NCBI GenBank assembly: GCA_030448025.1
Contig: JAUJNQ010000001.1
Coordinates: 58,513 to 122,512, forward strand
Source: Acidimicrobiales bacterium
Lineage (GTDB): Bacteria; Actinomycetota; Acidimicrobiia; Acidimicrobiales; GCA-2861595
Direction of reading: 5' to 3'
Length of the DNA stretch: 64,000 bases
Shown here: piece after piece, positions 55,617 through 63,957 of the stretch
Position numbering within the stretch: the first letter of the stretch is position 1
How the letters are laid out: each line of letters starts with the position of its first letter
The notes under the pieces: model-generated
What the model was told of the DNA's origin: nothing
The model's input: only the letters and a program-made list of their open reading frames with translations
Databases searched by the model: none
Made by a program: the position numbers and the translations under genes

Positions 55617-57542
55617 ATGACCGTCACCGAGGAGCGACCTCCGACCCCGGAGGAAGAGCACGAGGCCATCGAGATCCTCTGGGAGGAGGCGCCCGGCACA
55701 CCCGGGTTCTTCGCCAGCGTGGATCACAAGCGCATCGGCATGCGCTACATCTACACGGCCTTCATCTTCTTCTTCATCGCCGGGATCCAGGCCCTGCTGC
55801 TGCGGGCCCAGCTCACGTCACCGGACAGCCAGGTGATGGGCCCGCAGACCTACAACCAGATGTTCACCATGCACGGGACGACGATGATCTTCCTGTTCAA
55901 CACCCCCGTGCTGGCAGGGTTCGGCAACTACCTCCTCCCCCTGCAGCTGGGTACGCGCGACATGGCCTTCCCGCGGCTCAACGCCTTCAGCTACTGGGTC
56001 TTCATCCTGGCGGCCATCTTCATGTACTCCAGCTACCTGGTTGGCAGGCCCCCCGCCGGCGGTTGGTTCGCCTACGTTCCTCTCACCAACCGGGAGTACT
56101 CGCCAGGCGTGAACATGGACTTCTGGGGCCTGGGCGTCACCTTCGTGGGCATCTCCACGACGGTGGGGGCGGTCAACTTCATAGTCACCATCTTCAAGAT
56201 GCGCGCCCCGGGGATGACGCTCAACCGGATGCCCATCTTCGTGTGGTCGATCCTGGCCATGGCGGTCATGGTCATCTTCGCCGTTCCCGCCCTCACCGTG
56301 GGGACGGTGCTGCTCGAGGCCGACCGCCTGTTCGGGACCCAGTTCTATGACCCGAGCGGAGGAGGCAACCCACTCCTGTACCAGCACCTGTTCTGGTTCT
56401 GGGGTCACCCGGAGGTGTACATCCTCTTCGTTCCCGCGGCCGGGATGGTCGCAACAGTGATCCCGGTGTTCGCCCGGCGACGGTTGGCCGGTTACAAGTG
56501 GGTGGCCGCCTCCCTGGTGGCCATCTCCTTCATCAGCTTCGGCGTGTGGGTGCACCACATGTTCGCCACCGGCCTGCCGGCCCTTGCCATGTCCTTCTTC
56601 TCGGCCGCCAGCCTCATCATCGCCATTCCCAGCGGGATCCTCTTCTTCTGCCTCATCGCCACCATCTGGCGAGGTGAGGTCGAGTGGACCGTTCCCTTCC
56701 TGTTCGCCCTGGGTTGGTTCCTCATCTTCCTGCTGGGTGGCATCACCGGTGTGATGGTTTCGGTGATGCCGTTCGACTGGCAAGCTCACGACAGCTATTT
56801 CATCGTCGCCCACTTCCACTACGTCTTGAACGGTGCGGTGGTGTTCCCCATCTTCGGCGCTCTCTATTACTGGTTGCCCAAGATGACCGGCCGCATGTTG
56901 GACGAGAAGCTGGGGAAAGTGAGCTTCTGGATCATGTTCGTGGGCTTCAACCTGGCCTTCTTCCCCATGCACGTCCTGGGCCTGCTGGGCATGCCTCGGC
57001 GGATCTACACGTACAGCTCGGGTCTTGGCTGGGACACCCTCAACATCGTGATCACCGCCGGCAGCTTCATGTTCGGGCTAGGAACCCTGCTCACCCTCAT
57101 CAACTTCCTGAACAGCAAGTTCCGGGGTCAGCCGGCCGGGGGCAACCCGTGGAATGCCGACGGCCTCGAGTGGTCGACGCCCACCTCGCCCCCTCCGGAG
57201 TGCAACTTCGAGTCCATCCCGGTGGCGGCCGGCCGCCACCCACTCTGGGACAGCGAGAAGCTCGAGGAGGCGGAGTCGGGCACCGACGAGGCAACGAAGT
57301 CCATGGGACCGTCGGGCGCCCTCAACCGCCAGACACCGATCCTGTCGGGCCTGCAGTCCGGTCCCGAGGAGACCATGGAGATCCCCGAGCCCACCTACAC
57401 CCCCTTCGTGCTGGCCCTCGGGATCGCCGTGATCTTCCTGGGCCTGCTCATCCAGGCCGCACTGGTGGGCGTGCTGGGCTTGGTGGTGGCGGCCATCGGG
57501 ATAACCACCTGGTTGTGGCGGACGGAGAGTGACCTTCAATGA
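55617..57542 (+). CDS. ctaD: Cytochrome oxidase subunit I with C-terminal subunit IV-like extension
   Basis: 641 residues. Twelve-helix core with heme a ligand QMFTMHGTTMIFLF, CuB/heme a3 WFWGHPEVYILFVP, GVWVHHMFATGL and HFHYVLNGAVV; the K-channel Lys region is present. After residue 510 comes a polar linker and a helix pair (FVLALGIAVIFLGLLIQ, LGLVVAAIGITTWLW) similar to actinobacterial CtaF, suggesting fusion of that subunit. Starts three bases after ctaC. Confidence 0.95.
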   Translation: MTVTEERPPTPEEEHEAIEILWEEAPGTPGFFASVDHKRIGMRYIYTAFIFFFIAGIQALLLRAQLTSPDSQVMGPQTYNQMFTMHGTTMIFLFNTPVLAGFGNYLLPLQLGTRDMAFPRLNAFSYWVFILAAIFMYSSYLVGRPPAGGWFAYVPLTNREYSPGVNMDFWGLGVTFVGISTTVGAVNFIVTIFKMRAPGMTLNRMPIFVWSILAMAVMVIFAVPALTVGTVLLEADRLFGTQFYDPSGGGNPLLYQHLFWFWGHPEVYILFVPAAGMVATVIPVFARRRLAGYKWVAASLVAISFISFGVWVHHMFATGLPALAMSFFSAASLIIAIPSGILFFCLIATIWRGEVEWTVPFLFALGWFLIFLLGGITGVMVSVMPFDWQAHDSYFIVAHFHYVLNGAVVFPIFGALYYWLPKMTGRMLDEKLGKVSFWIMFVGFNLAFFPMHVLGLLGMPRRIYTYSSGLGWDTLNIVITAGSFMFGLGTLLTLINFLNSKFRGQPAGGNPWNADGLEWSTPTSPPPECNFESIPVAAGRHPLWDSEKLEEAESGTDEATKSMGPSGALNRQTPILSGLQSGPEETMEIPEPTYTPFVLALGIAVIFLGLLIQAALVGVLGLVVAAIGITTWLWRTESDLQ

Positions 57543-58162
57543 CGACCGTCGAGGAAGCATCCAGGGCCACCGAGAACGAGATCGCCGAGGCCCCGCGCTC
57601 CAAGCCCGGGCGCAGCACCGCGTGGTGGGGGATGGCGGTTCTGATCATGACCGAGGGCACCATCTTCGCCAGCCTGCTCTCGTCGTACTTCTTCCTCCAG
57701 GCGGCGTCCAAGGAGTGGCCCCTCGGTGGGATCGAGGCGCCCGAGCTGTCCAAGATCTCGCTGATGACCATCGTCCTGCTCGGCAGCAGCGCCCCCATGT
57801 TCTGGGCCGAGCACGGCATTCGCAAGGGTCAGGTGTGGCGGCTCAAAGCCGGCCTCATCATGGTGATCTTGATGGGCACCTCCTTCTTCGCCTTCCTCTC
57901 TCTCTACGAGTACCCGGAGCTGACCTTCGGCATGAGGGACAACGCCTACGCCTCGATCTTCTACATGACCACCAGCCTGCACGGGGCCCACGTGGTGATC
58001 GGGCTGCTGATGCTGGGGGTGGTCCTGATCAAGACCTTCCAGGGCAAGTTCACCGCCGAGCGCCACGTCACTGTCGAGGTGGTGGGGATGTACTGGCACT
58101 TCGTCGACGCGGTGTGGATCTTCGTGTTCTCCTCCCTGTACCTCTCGGCCCACCTCAAGTGA
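57539..58162 (+). CDS. ctaE: Cytochrome oxidase subunit III
   Basis: 207 residues, five membrane helices, ATGA overlap with ctaD. Motifs WGMAVLIMTEGTIFASLL, ASIFYMTTSLHGAHVVIGL and GMYWHFVDAVWIFVFSSLYL are characteristic. Completes the caa3-type oxidase core. Confidence 0.94.
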   Translation: MTTVEEASRATENEIAEAPRSKPGRSTAWWGMAVLIMTEGTIFASLLSSYFFLQAASKEWPLGGIEAPELSKISLMTIVLLGSSAPMFWAEHGIRKGQVWRLKAGLIMVILMGTSFFAFLSLYEYPELTFGMRDNAYASIFYMTTSLHGAHVVIGLLMLGVVLIKTFQGKFTAERHVTVEVVGMYWHFVDAVWIFVFSSLYLSAHLK

Positions 58163-58172
58163 TCTTGGTCAG

Positions 58173-58529
58173 ATGATCTCCGACAAGGTCCGCCGCAGCC
58201 CCTTCCTCCTGTGGACGGCGGCGCTCTGGGGGATCTGGTGGTGGATGGTCCACATCACGCTGGCGTCCGGCATCGTCGACTTCACCTGCAACAAGGCAGG
58301 CACCTTGTGGACGGTGCACCTGGCCACCCTCGTCACAGGGGCGCTCACCGCGGTCGGCATATGGGTCTCCTACGGCGTGATGCGGACCTCGGGCGAGGAC
58401 GAGTCCTCCGGCTCACTGGCTGGCAACCACAGCTTCGTGGGCGTCTTCGGGGTGATCACCGGCGGCTTCTCGCTCGCTCTCATCCTGCTCGAGGGCAGCT
58501 ATGCCCTCTTCCTGAGCCCCTGTGCCTGA
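58173..58529 (+). CDS. Three-helix membrane protein of the oxidase cluster, unknown function
   Basis: 118 residues. Helices LLWTAALWGIWWWMVHITLA, TLWTVHLATLVTGALTAVGIWVS and FGVITGGFSLALILLEGSYALF. The TCNKA segment between helices 1 and 2 and the final CA may have a functional Cys. It overlaps ctaG by 8 bases, so a role in oxidase assembly or stability is likely by context. I know no family name. Confidence 0.65.
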   Translation: MISDKVRRSPFLLWTAALWGIWWWMVHITLASGIVDFTCNKAGTLWTVHLATLVTGALTAVGIWVSYGVMRTSGEDESSGSLAGNHSFVGVFGVITGGFSLALILLEGSYALFLSPCA

Positions 58530-59361
58530 GCCCCTCGTCCTCGTGTCGGTGGTGCTGGTGGCCTTGGCCTACGCCCGGGGCTTCCGGAGGCTGCAGGCAA
58601 GGACGGGGCGGCGCCACGCGGGGCGGGCGGTGGCGTTCGGCGCCGGCTTGGCCGTGGTGGTGGTGATGCTCTCCGCTCCGGTGGAGCACGCCGCTCTGGA
58701 GCGGCTGTGGGCCCACATGGTCCAGCACGAGGTACTGGTTGCGGTGGCCGCACCGCTCATCATCCTGGGCAACCCCCTCCCGGCGCTGATGTGGGCCCTC
58801 CCTGCTGAGTCTCGGCGGGTGGTCGCCCCGTGGTGGCGGAAGCTGTCTCGCAGCCACGCCCGGCCCACGGGCTGGGCGGTATGGGCCACGGCGGCGTTTC
58901 TGGCGCAGACCTTGACTTTCTGGGCCTGGCATGCCCCGGACCCGTACCAAGCGGCCCTCCGGTCGGAGTGGGCCCACAGCTTGCAGCACGCCAGCTTCCT
59001 CGGCACGGCGCTGTTCTTCTGGTGGGCGGTGATCGGGGCCCGGCGGCGGTCGCTCTACGGCGGCGCCGTGGCGGCCAACTTCGCGGCTGCACTCCAAGGG
59101 GTGGCGCTGGGCGCCTTCATGACCTTCTCCGGCAGGGTCTGGTACCCCTTCTACGCCGAGCGCGTCGGCGGGAGCCTGACCCCGCTGGAGGACCAGCAGG
59201 TGGCGGGCGTCATCATGTGGGGCCCGGGGAGCATCCCCTATCTGGTGGCGGCGGTGATCCTCTTCATGGCATGGCTCGGCGGGGAGGGGGCAGGAGAGGA
59301 GAGTGGTGGACCTAGCCGGCCTGTCCCGGCGCAGGTTCCGGCCGAGGTTCGGGTTACATGA
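58522..59361 (+). CDS. ctaG: Cytochrome oxidase assembly protein CtaG (caa3 type)
   Basis: 279 residues, seven predicted helices. The family pattern is HMVQHEVLVAVAAPLIILGNPL, AFLAQTLTFWAWHAPDPYQAAL, HSLQHASFLGTALFFWW and LQGVALGAFMTFSGRVWYPFY, with paired histidines that likely bind copper. Needed for CuB delivery in caa3 oxidases. It starts at GTG. Confidence 0.9.
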   Translation: MPEPLVLVSVVLVALAYARGFRRLQARTGRRHAGRAVAFGAGLAVVVVMLSAPVEHAALERLWAHMVQHEVLVAVAAPLIILGNPLPALMWALPAESRRVVAPWWRKLSRSHARPTGWAVWATAAFLAQTLTFWAWHAPDPYQAALRSEWAHSLQHASFLGTALFFWWAVIGARRRSLYGGAVAANFAAALQGVALGAFMTFSGRVWYPFYAERVGGSLTPLEDQQVAGVIMWGPGSIPYLVAAVILFMAWLGGEGAGEESGGPSRPVPAQVPAEVRVT

Positions 59362-59404
59362 GCGCTCGGACCAACGGGCCGAGCCCGGTACAGGGAGGAC
59401 GGAG

Positions 59405-59779
59405 ATGAGCAGGACTCGAAGTGCCCTGGTGATGGCGGTCCTGGCCGCCACGTTGCTCGTCGCCTGCAACAGCGCCCGCAAGCCGGCGACGTCCACCATC
59501 GGAAACGCCGAGTTGGGCAAGGAGGCCATCGGGAAGTACGGGTGTGGCTCGTGCCACACCATCCCGGGCGTGAAGGAAGCCGATGCCCTGGTTGGCCCGC
59601 CCCTCACCCACTTCGCCGAGCGCTCCTTCATCGCCGGCCAGCTGGCCAACACCGAAGAGAACCTGGCCCGCTGGATCCGTGACCCCCAGGCCGTCGAGCC
59701 GGGCACGGCCATGCCCAACCTGAACGTCTCCCCCGAGGACGCCCAGAACATCGCCGCCTACATCACGACCATCAAGTAA
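59405..59779 (+). CDS. Lipoprotein cytochrome c
   Basis: 124 residues from ATG 59405 after GGGAGG. Lipoprotein signal VMAVLAATLLVACNS, one heme site CGSCHTIPGV, and distal Met in GTAMPNLNVS, with a short class I fold. It may carry electrons between the bc1 complex and the oxidase or another donor. Last gene of the run before the terminator. Confidence 0.9.
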   Translation: MSRTRSALVMAVLAATLLVACNSARKPATSTIGNAELGKEAIGKYGCGSCHTIPGVKEADALVGPPLTHFAERSFIAGQLANTEENLARWIRDPQAVEPGTAMPNLNVSPEDAQNIAAYITTIK

Positions 59780-59781
59780 TC

Positions 59782-59936
59782 AGCTCGGAAGCAGAGCTTC
59801 CTCGCTGAGCTTGCTTCGCCCTCGGCGCACGGCGCCTCGACCGAGCTTGATCGTGCCTCCGCCGACCGGCGGAGCCGGCTCGGCTCCGGCGCTGCTTCTT
59901 CTCTGACCGGCATCCGGCGGGGGCGCCTCCGGCGCC
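59782..59936. terminator. Cluster of hairpins between convergent cytochrome c and qcrB genes
   Basis: Several perfect stems in 175 bases: AGCTC/GAGCT, CTCCGCC-GACC-GGCGGAG (59857-59874), GGAGCC-N5-GGCTCC (59871-59887) and GGCGCC-TCC-GGCGCC (59922-59936). Some overlap and so exclude each other. Placement between convergent operons suits termination from both sides. Confidence 0.6.
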
Positions 59937-59954
59937 TTCGAGCGGCCGCCGGAA

Positions 59955-61418
59955 TCAGTGGGTGGCGGTCTTCTCTCGTTCCTTGTGGCCGTTCCCGTCG
60001 GTGGCCTCGATCTTGCCGATCGCAATGAATGGCTCTCTGGCCTCTTCTTGCTCCTCGAGGAGGTGCTCGGCCCCGGCCAGATCCTTGCAGACTTTGTACG
60101 TAATCAGGCCCACGCCGAGGGGCAGTACCACCAGCAGGATCTGCAGGCCTCGCACCACGGCGACGATGGAGAGGTCCATCTGCTGAGAGAAGACGTCCTG
60201 GGCGCCGGCCAGGGTGAGCACGACGTAGAAGGTGAGCACGCCGGTGCCGATGGCGGTGCGCACGGGCCGGTAGCGCGGCCGGTCGAGCAGGTTGTGATCA
60301 TCACGATCCCGTGTGACGCGGGCCTCGATGAAGGGCCACATGTAAAGGAGCGCGAAGGTGATGCCCGGCATGAGCACGGAGGGGAAGAAGGGGTTGGCGA
60401 TCGTCTTCCCGAAGGCCCGGACCTCCCATGCCGGAAAGACACGGAGGGCCCCCTCGATCCAGCCCAGGTACCAGTCGGGCTGGGCTGCCGTGCTCACCGA
60501 AGCGGGATCGAACGGTCCGTAGAGCCACACGGGGTTGATCTGGGCCAGTCCGCCCAGGGCCGACAGCGCCGCCAGGAGGAGGCAGAACAGGGCCATGCTG
60601 CGGGCGGTGTAGGTGGGCCACAGGTGGGAGCCCACCACGTTGCGCTCGGTGCGTCCAGGGCCGGGGAACTGGGTGTGCTTCTGGCGCCACAGGATGGCCA
60701 GGTGAGCCCCGAGCAGCATGGCGATGGCCGCGGGCACGAGCAGGATGTGGATGACGTAGAGGCGCCCGATGATGTCGTGGGCCGGGAACTCTCCCCCGAA
60801 GATCAGCGATGCCAGCCACTCCCCGAGGACGGGGATGGAAAGCACGATGGCGTACATGATGTGCAGGCCCGTCCCGGACAGCAGGTCGTCGGGCAGCGAG
60901 TAGCCGGTGAAGCCGTTGGCGATGGCCAGCACCAGGAGGGTGACCCCGATCATCCAGTTCAGCTCGCGGGGCTTGCGGAAGGCGCCCGTGAAGAACACGC
61001 GGCACATGTGGGTGATGAGGGCGGCCACGAAGAGCAGCGCGGCCCAGTGGTGGATCTGGCGCATCACCAGTCCGGCCCGAACGTCCCAGCTGAGCTCGAT
61101 CACCGAGCGGTAGGCCTCGGACATCTCCACGCCCCGGAGCGGCCCGTACTTGCCGTTGTAGACGACCTCCCCGGTGCTGGCGTCGAAGAAGAAGGTGAGG
61201 AAGATACCCGTCACCACCAACACGATGAAGCAGTACATGGCCAGCTCACCGAGCATGAACGACCAGTGGTCGGGGAAGACCTTGTTGAGCGCGGTGCGGG
61301 CGAAGCGGGAGACGCCGAGGCGGTCGTCGGACCAGCGACCGACCCGCCTACCCTTCATCTCGTCTGTGGCTGGGCGGCGTTCGGTCTTGACGTCCGATGC
61401 GGGCATGTCGGCGCTCAT
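59955..61418 (-). CDS. qcrB: Cytochrome b subunit of the bc1 complex QcrB
   Basis: 487 residues. Heme b ligands in MRQIHHWAALLFVAALITHM and YVIHILLVPAAIAMLLGAHLAIL, Qo-site PDWYLGW, and the actinobacterial layout of eight or nine helices with N- and C-terminal extensions. Standard actinobacteria encode qcrCAB together; here qcrB is on the opposite strand, convergent with qcrCA-cta, separated by the hairpin cluster. Confidence 0.94.
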   Translation of the reverse strand: MSADMPASDVKTERRPATDEMKGRRVGRWSDDRLGVSRFARTALNKVFPDHWSFMLGELAMYCFIVLVVTGIFLTFFFDASTGEVVYNGKYGPLRGVEMSEAYRSVIELSWDVRAGLVMRQIHHWAALLFVAALITHMCRVFFTGAFRKPRELNWMIGVTLLVLAIANGFTGYSLPDDLLSGTGLHIMYAIVLSIPVLGEWLASLIFGGEFPAHDIIGRLYVIHILLVPAAIAMLLGAHLAILWRQKHTQFPGPGRTERNVVGSHLWPTYTARSMALFCLLLAALSALGGLAQINPVWLYGPFDPASVSTAAQPDWYLGWIEGALRVFPAWEVRAFGKTIANPFFPSVLMPGITFALLYMWPFIEARVTRDRDDHNLLDRPRYRPVRTAIGTGVLTFYVVLTLAGAQDVFSQQMDLSIVAVVRGLQILLVVLPLGVGLITYKVCKDLAGAEHLLEEQEEAREPFIAIGKIEATDGNGHKEREKTATH

Positions 61419-61460
61419 TGTTGTTCACCGCCGAGCCCCTCGCCAGCCAACCCACCCCGT

Positions 61461-61622
61461 TCACGGAGTGGGCCTGCCGATGCCCTCCCCGGCCCCCGAC
61501 TCGTCATCGTCCATGAGCTCGTTCTCGAGGGCCTCTCGACTGGTCACGGGGTCGTCACCCTGTCGACCGGCCTCCTCCCGCAGCTCGTCCTGGGTCGCCT
61601 GCTCGGGGTCTGTGTCGTCCAT
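61461..61622 (-). CDS. Small acidic protein upstream of qcrB
   Basis: 53 residues: MDDTDPEQATQDELREEAGR then ALENELMDDDESGAGEGIGR. Codon bias is strongly GC3. It starts 17 bases from the divergent DJ-1 gene and ends about 40 bases before qcrB, so it may be cotranscribed with it. No family recognised. Confidence 0.5.
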   Translation of the reverse strand: MDDTDPEQATQDELREEAGRQGDDPVTSREALENELMDDDESGAGEGIGRPTP

Positions 61623-61638
61623 GGCAATCTTCTAATCC

Positions 61639-62232
61639 ATGTCGGGCCCCTCCATCGCCATCGTCCTCTTCCCGGACGTGGAAGAGCTGGATTGGGTGGG
61701 TCCGTGGGAGGTACTGGCGGCCTGGGCCCGGACGTGGTCGGGTGACGGTGTCTCGGTGTTCACCGTGGCCGACGAGGACGGCGTGATCACGTGCGCCAAC
61801 GGTGCCCGGGTACTGCCCGACCACACGTGGGAAACCGCCCCGGCATTCGACGTTGTGGTGTGGCCTGGTGGGCCCGGGGTGTCCGCCCAACTGGGTCGAG
61901 ATGCGGTCCGGTCCCGCCTGCGAGAGGCGCGGCAGGCCGGCGTGCTGGTGACCAGCGTGTGCACCGGCTCCCTCGTCCTGGCCGACGCCGGGGTTCTGGA
62001 CGGCCGGCCTGCCACAACCTATTGGGCGTCGATGGAGCAACTGACCTCGCTCGGCACCGGGATCGAGCCCCGACCCGACGCCCGCTTCGTCGACGACGGG
62101 GAGGTGGTCACCGCGGCAGGGGTGTCGGCGGGGATCGACATGGCTCTCCACCTGGTCCGCCGGCTCCACTCCGAGCAGCGGGCTCGGGAGGTGCGCCGGC
62201 ACATCCAGTACGATCCCGAGCCTCCGGTCTGA
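61639..62232 (+). CDS. DJ-1/PfpI family protein (isonitrile hydratase-like)
   Basis: 197 residues. Opening IAIVLFPDVEELDWVGPWEVL, WPGGPGV, and nucleophile elbow VTSVCTGSLVLADAGVLDG with catalytic Cys, then TTYWA and VSAGIDMALHLV. The D-W-x-GP start and GSL-x-LA motif are closest to isonitrile hydratases, though many members have unknown roles. Confidence 0.82.
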   Translation: MSGPSIAIVLFPDVEELDWVGPWEVLAAWARTWSGDGVSVFTVADEDGVITCANGARVLPDHTWETAPAFDVVVWPGGPGVSAQLGRDAVRSRLREARQAGVLVTSVCTGSLVLADAGVLDGRPATTYWASMEQLTSLGTGIEPRPDARFVDDGEVVTAAGVSAGIDMALHLVRRLHSEQRAREVRRHIQYDPEPPV

Positions 62233-62266
62233 GTCCACTCGCCTGATCGACCGGCCACACCTGACC

Positions 62267-62668
62267 ATGGACACCCAAGAGCTGACCTTCGCCACCCGGG
62301 GACGGGACCTCGTCGACATCACGAGCGACGTGAGCGGCTTCTGCCAGGGCAAGGGCGACGGGCTAGTCCACCTCTTCGCTCCCCACGCCACAGCCGGGCT
62401 GGCCGTCATGGAGCTCGGCTCGGGATCCGAACCCGACCTCCACGAGCTCCTCGATCGTCTCCTGCCCCGCGACGACCGGTATACGCACCGCCACGGCGCC
62501 ACCGGTCACGGTGCGGACCACCTTCTGCCCGTGCTCGTGAGCCCGTCGCTCGTCCTGCCCGTCGTCGACGATCGTCCCGCCCTGGGCACCTGGCAGAGTG
62601 TTGTGCTGGTGGACCTCAACGAGGACATCTCCGAGCGCCGGGTCCGGGCCAGCTTCGTGGCGGGTTAG
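62267..62668 (+). CDS. YjbQ/UPF0047 family protein
   Basis: 133 residues. Family motifs LVDITSDVSGF, LVHLFAPHATAGLAVMEL, HGADHLLPVLVSPSLVLPVVD, ALGTWQSVVLVDLNE. Small beta-barrel trimer with a conserved His; linked with secondary thiamine-phosphate synthase activity, physiological role uncertain. Confidence 0.85.
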   Translation: MDTQELTFATRGRDLVDITSDVSGFCQGKGDGLVHLFAPHATAGLAVMELGSGSEPDLHELLDRLLPRDDRYTHRHGATGHGADHLLPVLVSPSLVLPVVDDRPALGTWQSVVLVDLNEDISERRVRASFVAG

Positions 62669-62672
62669 GGAC

Positions 62673-63584
62673 ATGTCGAACGAGGTCTCGTCCCAGTTCC
62701 AGCGCACCATCGAGGAGGGTGAGAACCGGCTGAGCCGGAGCCTGCCGTCTCTCCTCGCCACCGGGGCGGTCGGGGGGATCGACGTGGGTGTCGGGGTCTT
62801 CGGGCTCTTGCTGGTCAAGGAGAGCACCCAAAACGACCTGCTGGCGGGCCTGGCCTTCGGCATCGGGTTCATCGCTCTCACCTTGGCCAACAGCGAGTTG
62901 TTCACCGAGAACTTCCTGGTCCCCATCGTCGCGGTGACCACCAGGCGTGCCCACCCCTTCGCCGTCATGCGGCTCTGGCTCGGTACGGCGGCCACCAACC
63001 TCATGGGGGGATGGCTGATCATGGCCGTGGTGCTGTCGGCCGTCCCCCAGATACGGGAGACAGCGGTGGAGTCGGCGACCCACTACACCGAGCTGGGACT
63101 GGGATGGGAGTCGTTCGCGTCGGCGATCCTGGGTGGTGCCGTCATCACCCTCATGACCTGGATGGAACGGGGCAGCAAGTCCGAGGGGGGACGTCTGGTG
63201 GCTGCCGTGGTCGCCGCCTTCCTCCTGGGGGCGGGGAAGCTCACCCACGCCATAGTGGTCTCGCTGCTCCTCTTCGCCGGCCTCCAAGCCGGGGCACCCT
63301 ATGGCTACCTCGACTGGCTGGGGTTCCTCGGTTGGGCCACATTGGGCAACATGGTGGGTGGCATCGGCCTCATCACCGTGCTCCGTCTCGTCCAGGTGGG
63401 CAAGGCCTCCGTGGTCCCTCAGGGTGACCTCGGGTCCGCAGGAGCCATGGCTTCGGGCGAGGGAACTTCGGGCGAGGGGACTTCGGGCGAGGGGACTTCA
63501 GGCGATGGCACCGCCGCCGACGATGCCGAGAGCGGCCCCAACACCCGGTCCAGCGACGAGCCCCAGCTCGAGCGGTCGCCCTGA
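62673..63584 (+). CDS. Formate/nitrite transporter (FNT) family channel
   Basis: 303 residues from ATG 62673. Six membrane helices with FNT re-entrant motifs GAVGGIDVGVGVFGLL, ANSELFTENFLVPI, GTAATNLMGGWLI and LGAGKLTHAIVVSLL, GNMVGGIGLITVLR. The selectivity-filter Thr/His positions fit the family roughly, but many actinobacterial members lack a tested substrate. The C-terminal tail is a low-complexity SGEGT repeat. Confidence 0.85.
   Translation: MSNEVSSQFQRTIEEGENRLSRSLPSLLATGAVGGIDVGVGVFGLLLVKESTQNDLLAGLAFGIGFIALTLANSELFTENFLVPIVAVTTRRAHPFAVMRLWLGTAATNLMGGWLIMAVVLSAVPQIRETAVESATHYTELGLGWESFASAILGGAVITLMTWMERGSKSEGGRLVAAVVAAFLLGAGKLTHAIVVSLLLFAGLQAGAPYGYLDWLGFLGWATLGNMVGGIGLITVLRLVQVGKASVVPQGDLGSAGAMASGEGTSGEGTSGEGTSGDGTAADDAESGPNTRSSDEPQLERSP
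63451..63510 (+). repeat. 15-bp tandem repeat in the FNT gene
   Basis: Four units of CTTCGGGCGAGGGGA (last two positions vary) encode (SGEGT)4 in the cytoplasmic tail. In-frame copy-number change is possible without loss of the channel domain. Confidence 0.85.
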
Positions 63585-63612
63585 CTGCACCGAATCGGCC
63601 TACGGTTGGGGA

Positions 63613-63957
63613 ATGGACTGGAACATCAAGCTTCCCGAGATCGAGACCGAAGAGGGCCTGGTCAAGTGCAGCTTCTGCAGCAGCTCCCAGATACCCGAGG
63701 AAAAGGCCTTCGCCGGGCCCGACGTCGTCATCTGCCACCAGTGCGTGGAGCAGCTCGCCCCTCAGATGGCCGGCTCGCCGGACGTCGAGCCCGGTTCCGA
63801 CGGCGGCGCCGAGCCCGAGAACCCACGCACGTGCAACTTCTGCCAACGCCAGCAGGACTTTGCGGGCGCCATCTTCGCCGGCAACAAGCAGGACCTCTAC
63901 GTCTGCTTCGACTGCGTGACCGGCTTCTCCAAGTCCCCCGGCCAGGGTGTGAGCTGA
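63613..63957 (+). CDS. Tandem ClpX-type zinc-finger protein
   Basis: 114 residues. Two C4 zinc fingers of the ClpX N-terminal type: CSFCSSSQ...VICHQC and CNFCQRQQ...YVCFDC, joined by an acidic linker. ClpX zinc fingers bind adaptors and substrates, so this stand-alone pair may be a protease adaptor. No ATPase domain follows. Confidence 0.75.
   Translation: MDWNIKLPEIETEEGLVKCSFCSSSQIPEEKAFAGPDVVICHQCVEQLAPQMAGSPDVEPGSDGGAEPENPRTCNFCQRQQDFAGAIFAGNKQDLYVCFDCVTGFSKSPGQGVS

Noticed and set aside
59955-61745. 595-codon + strand frame opposite qcrB
   Set aside because: Shadow of a certain cytochrome b gene; no recognisable motif.
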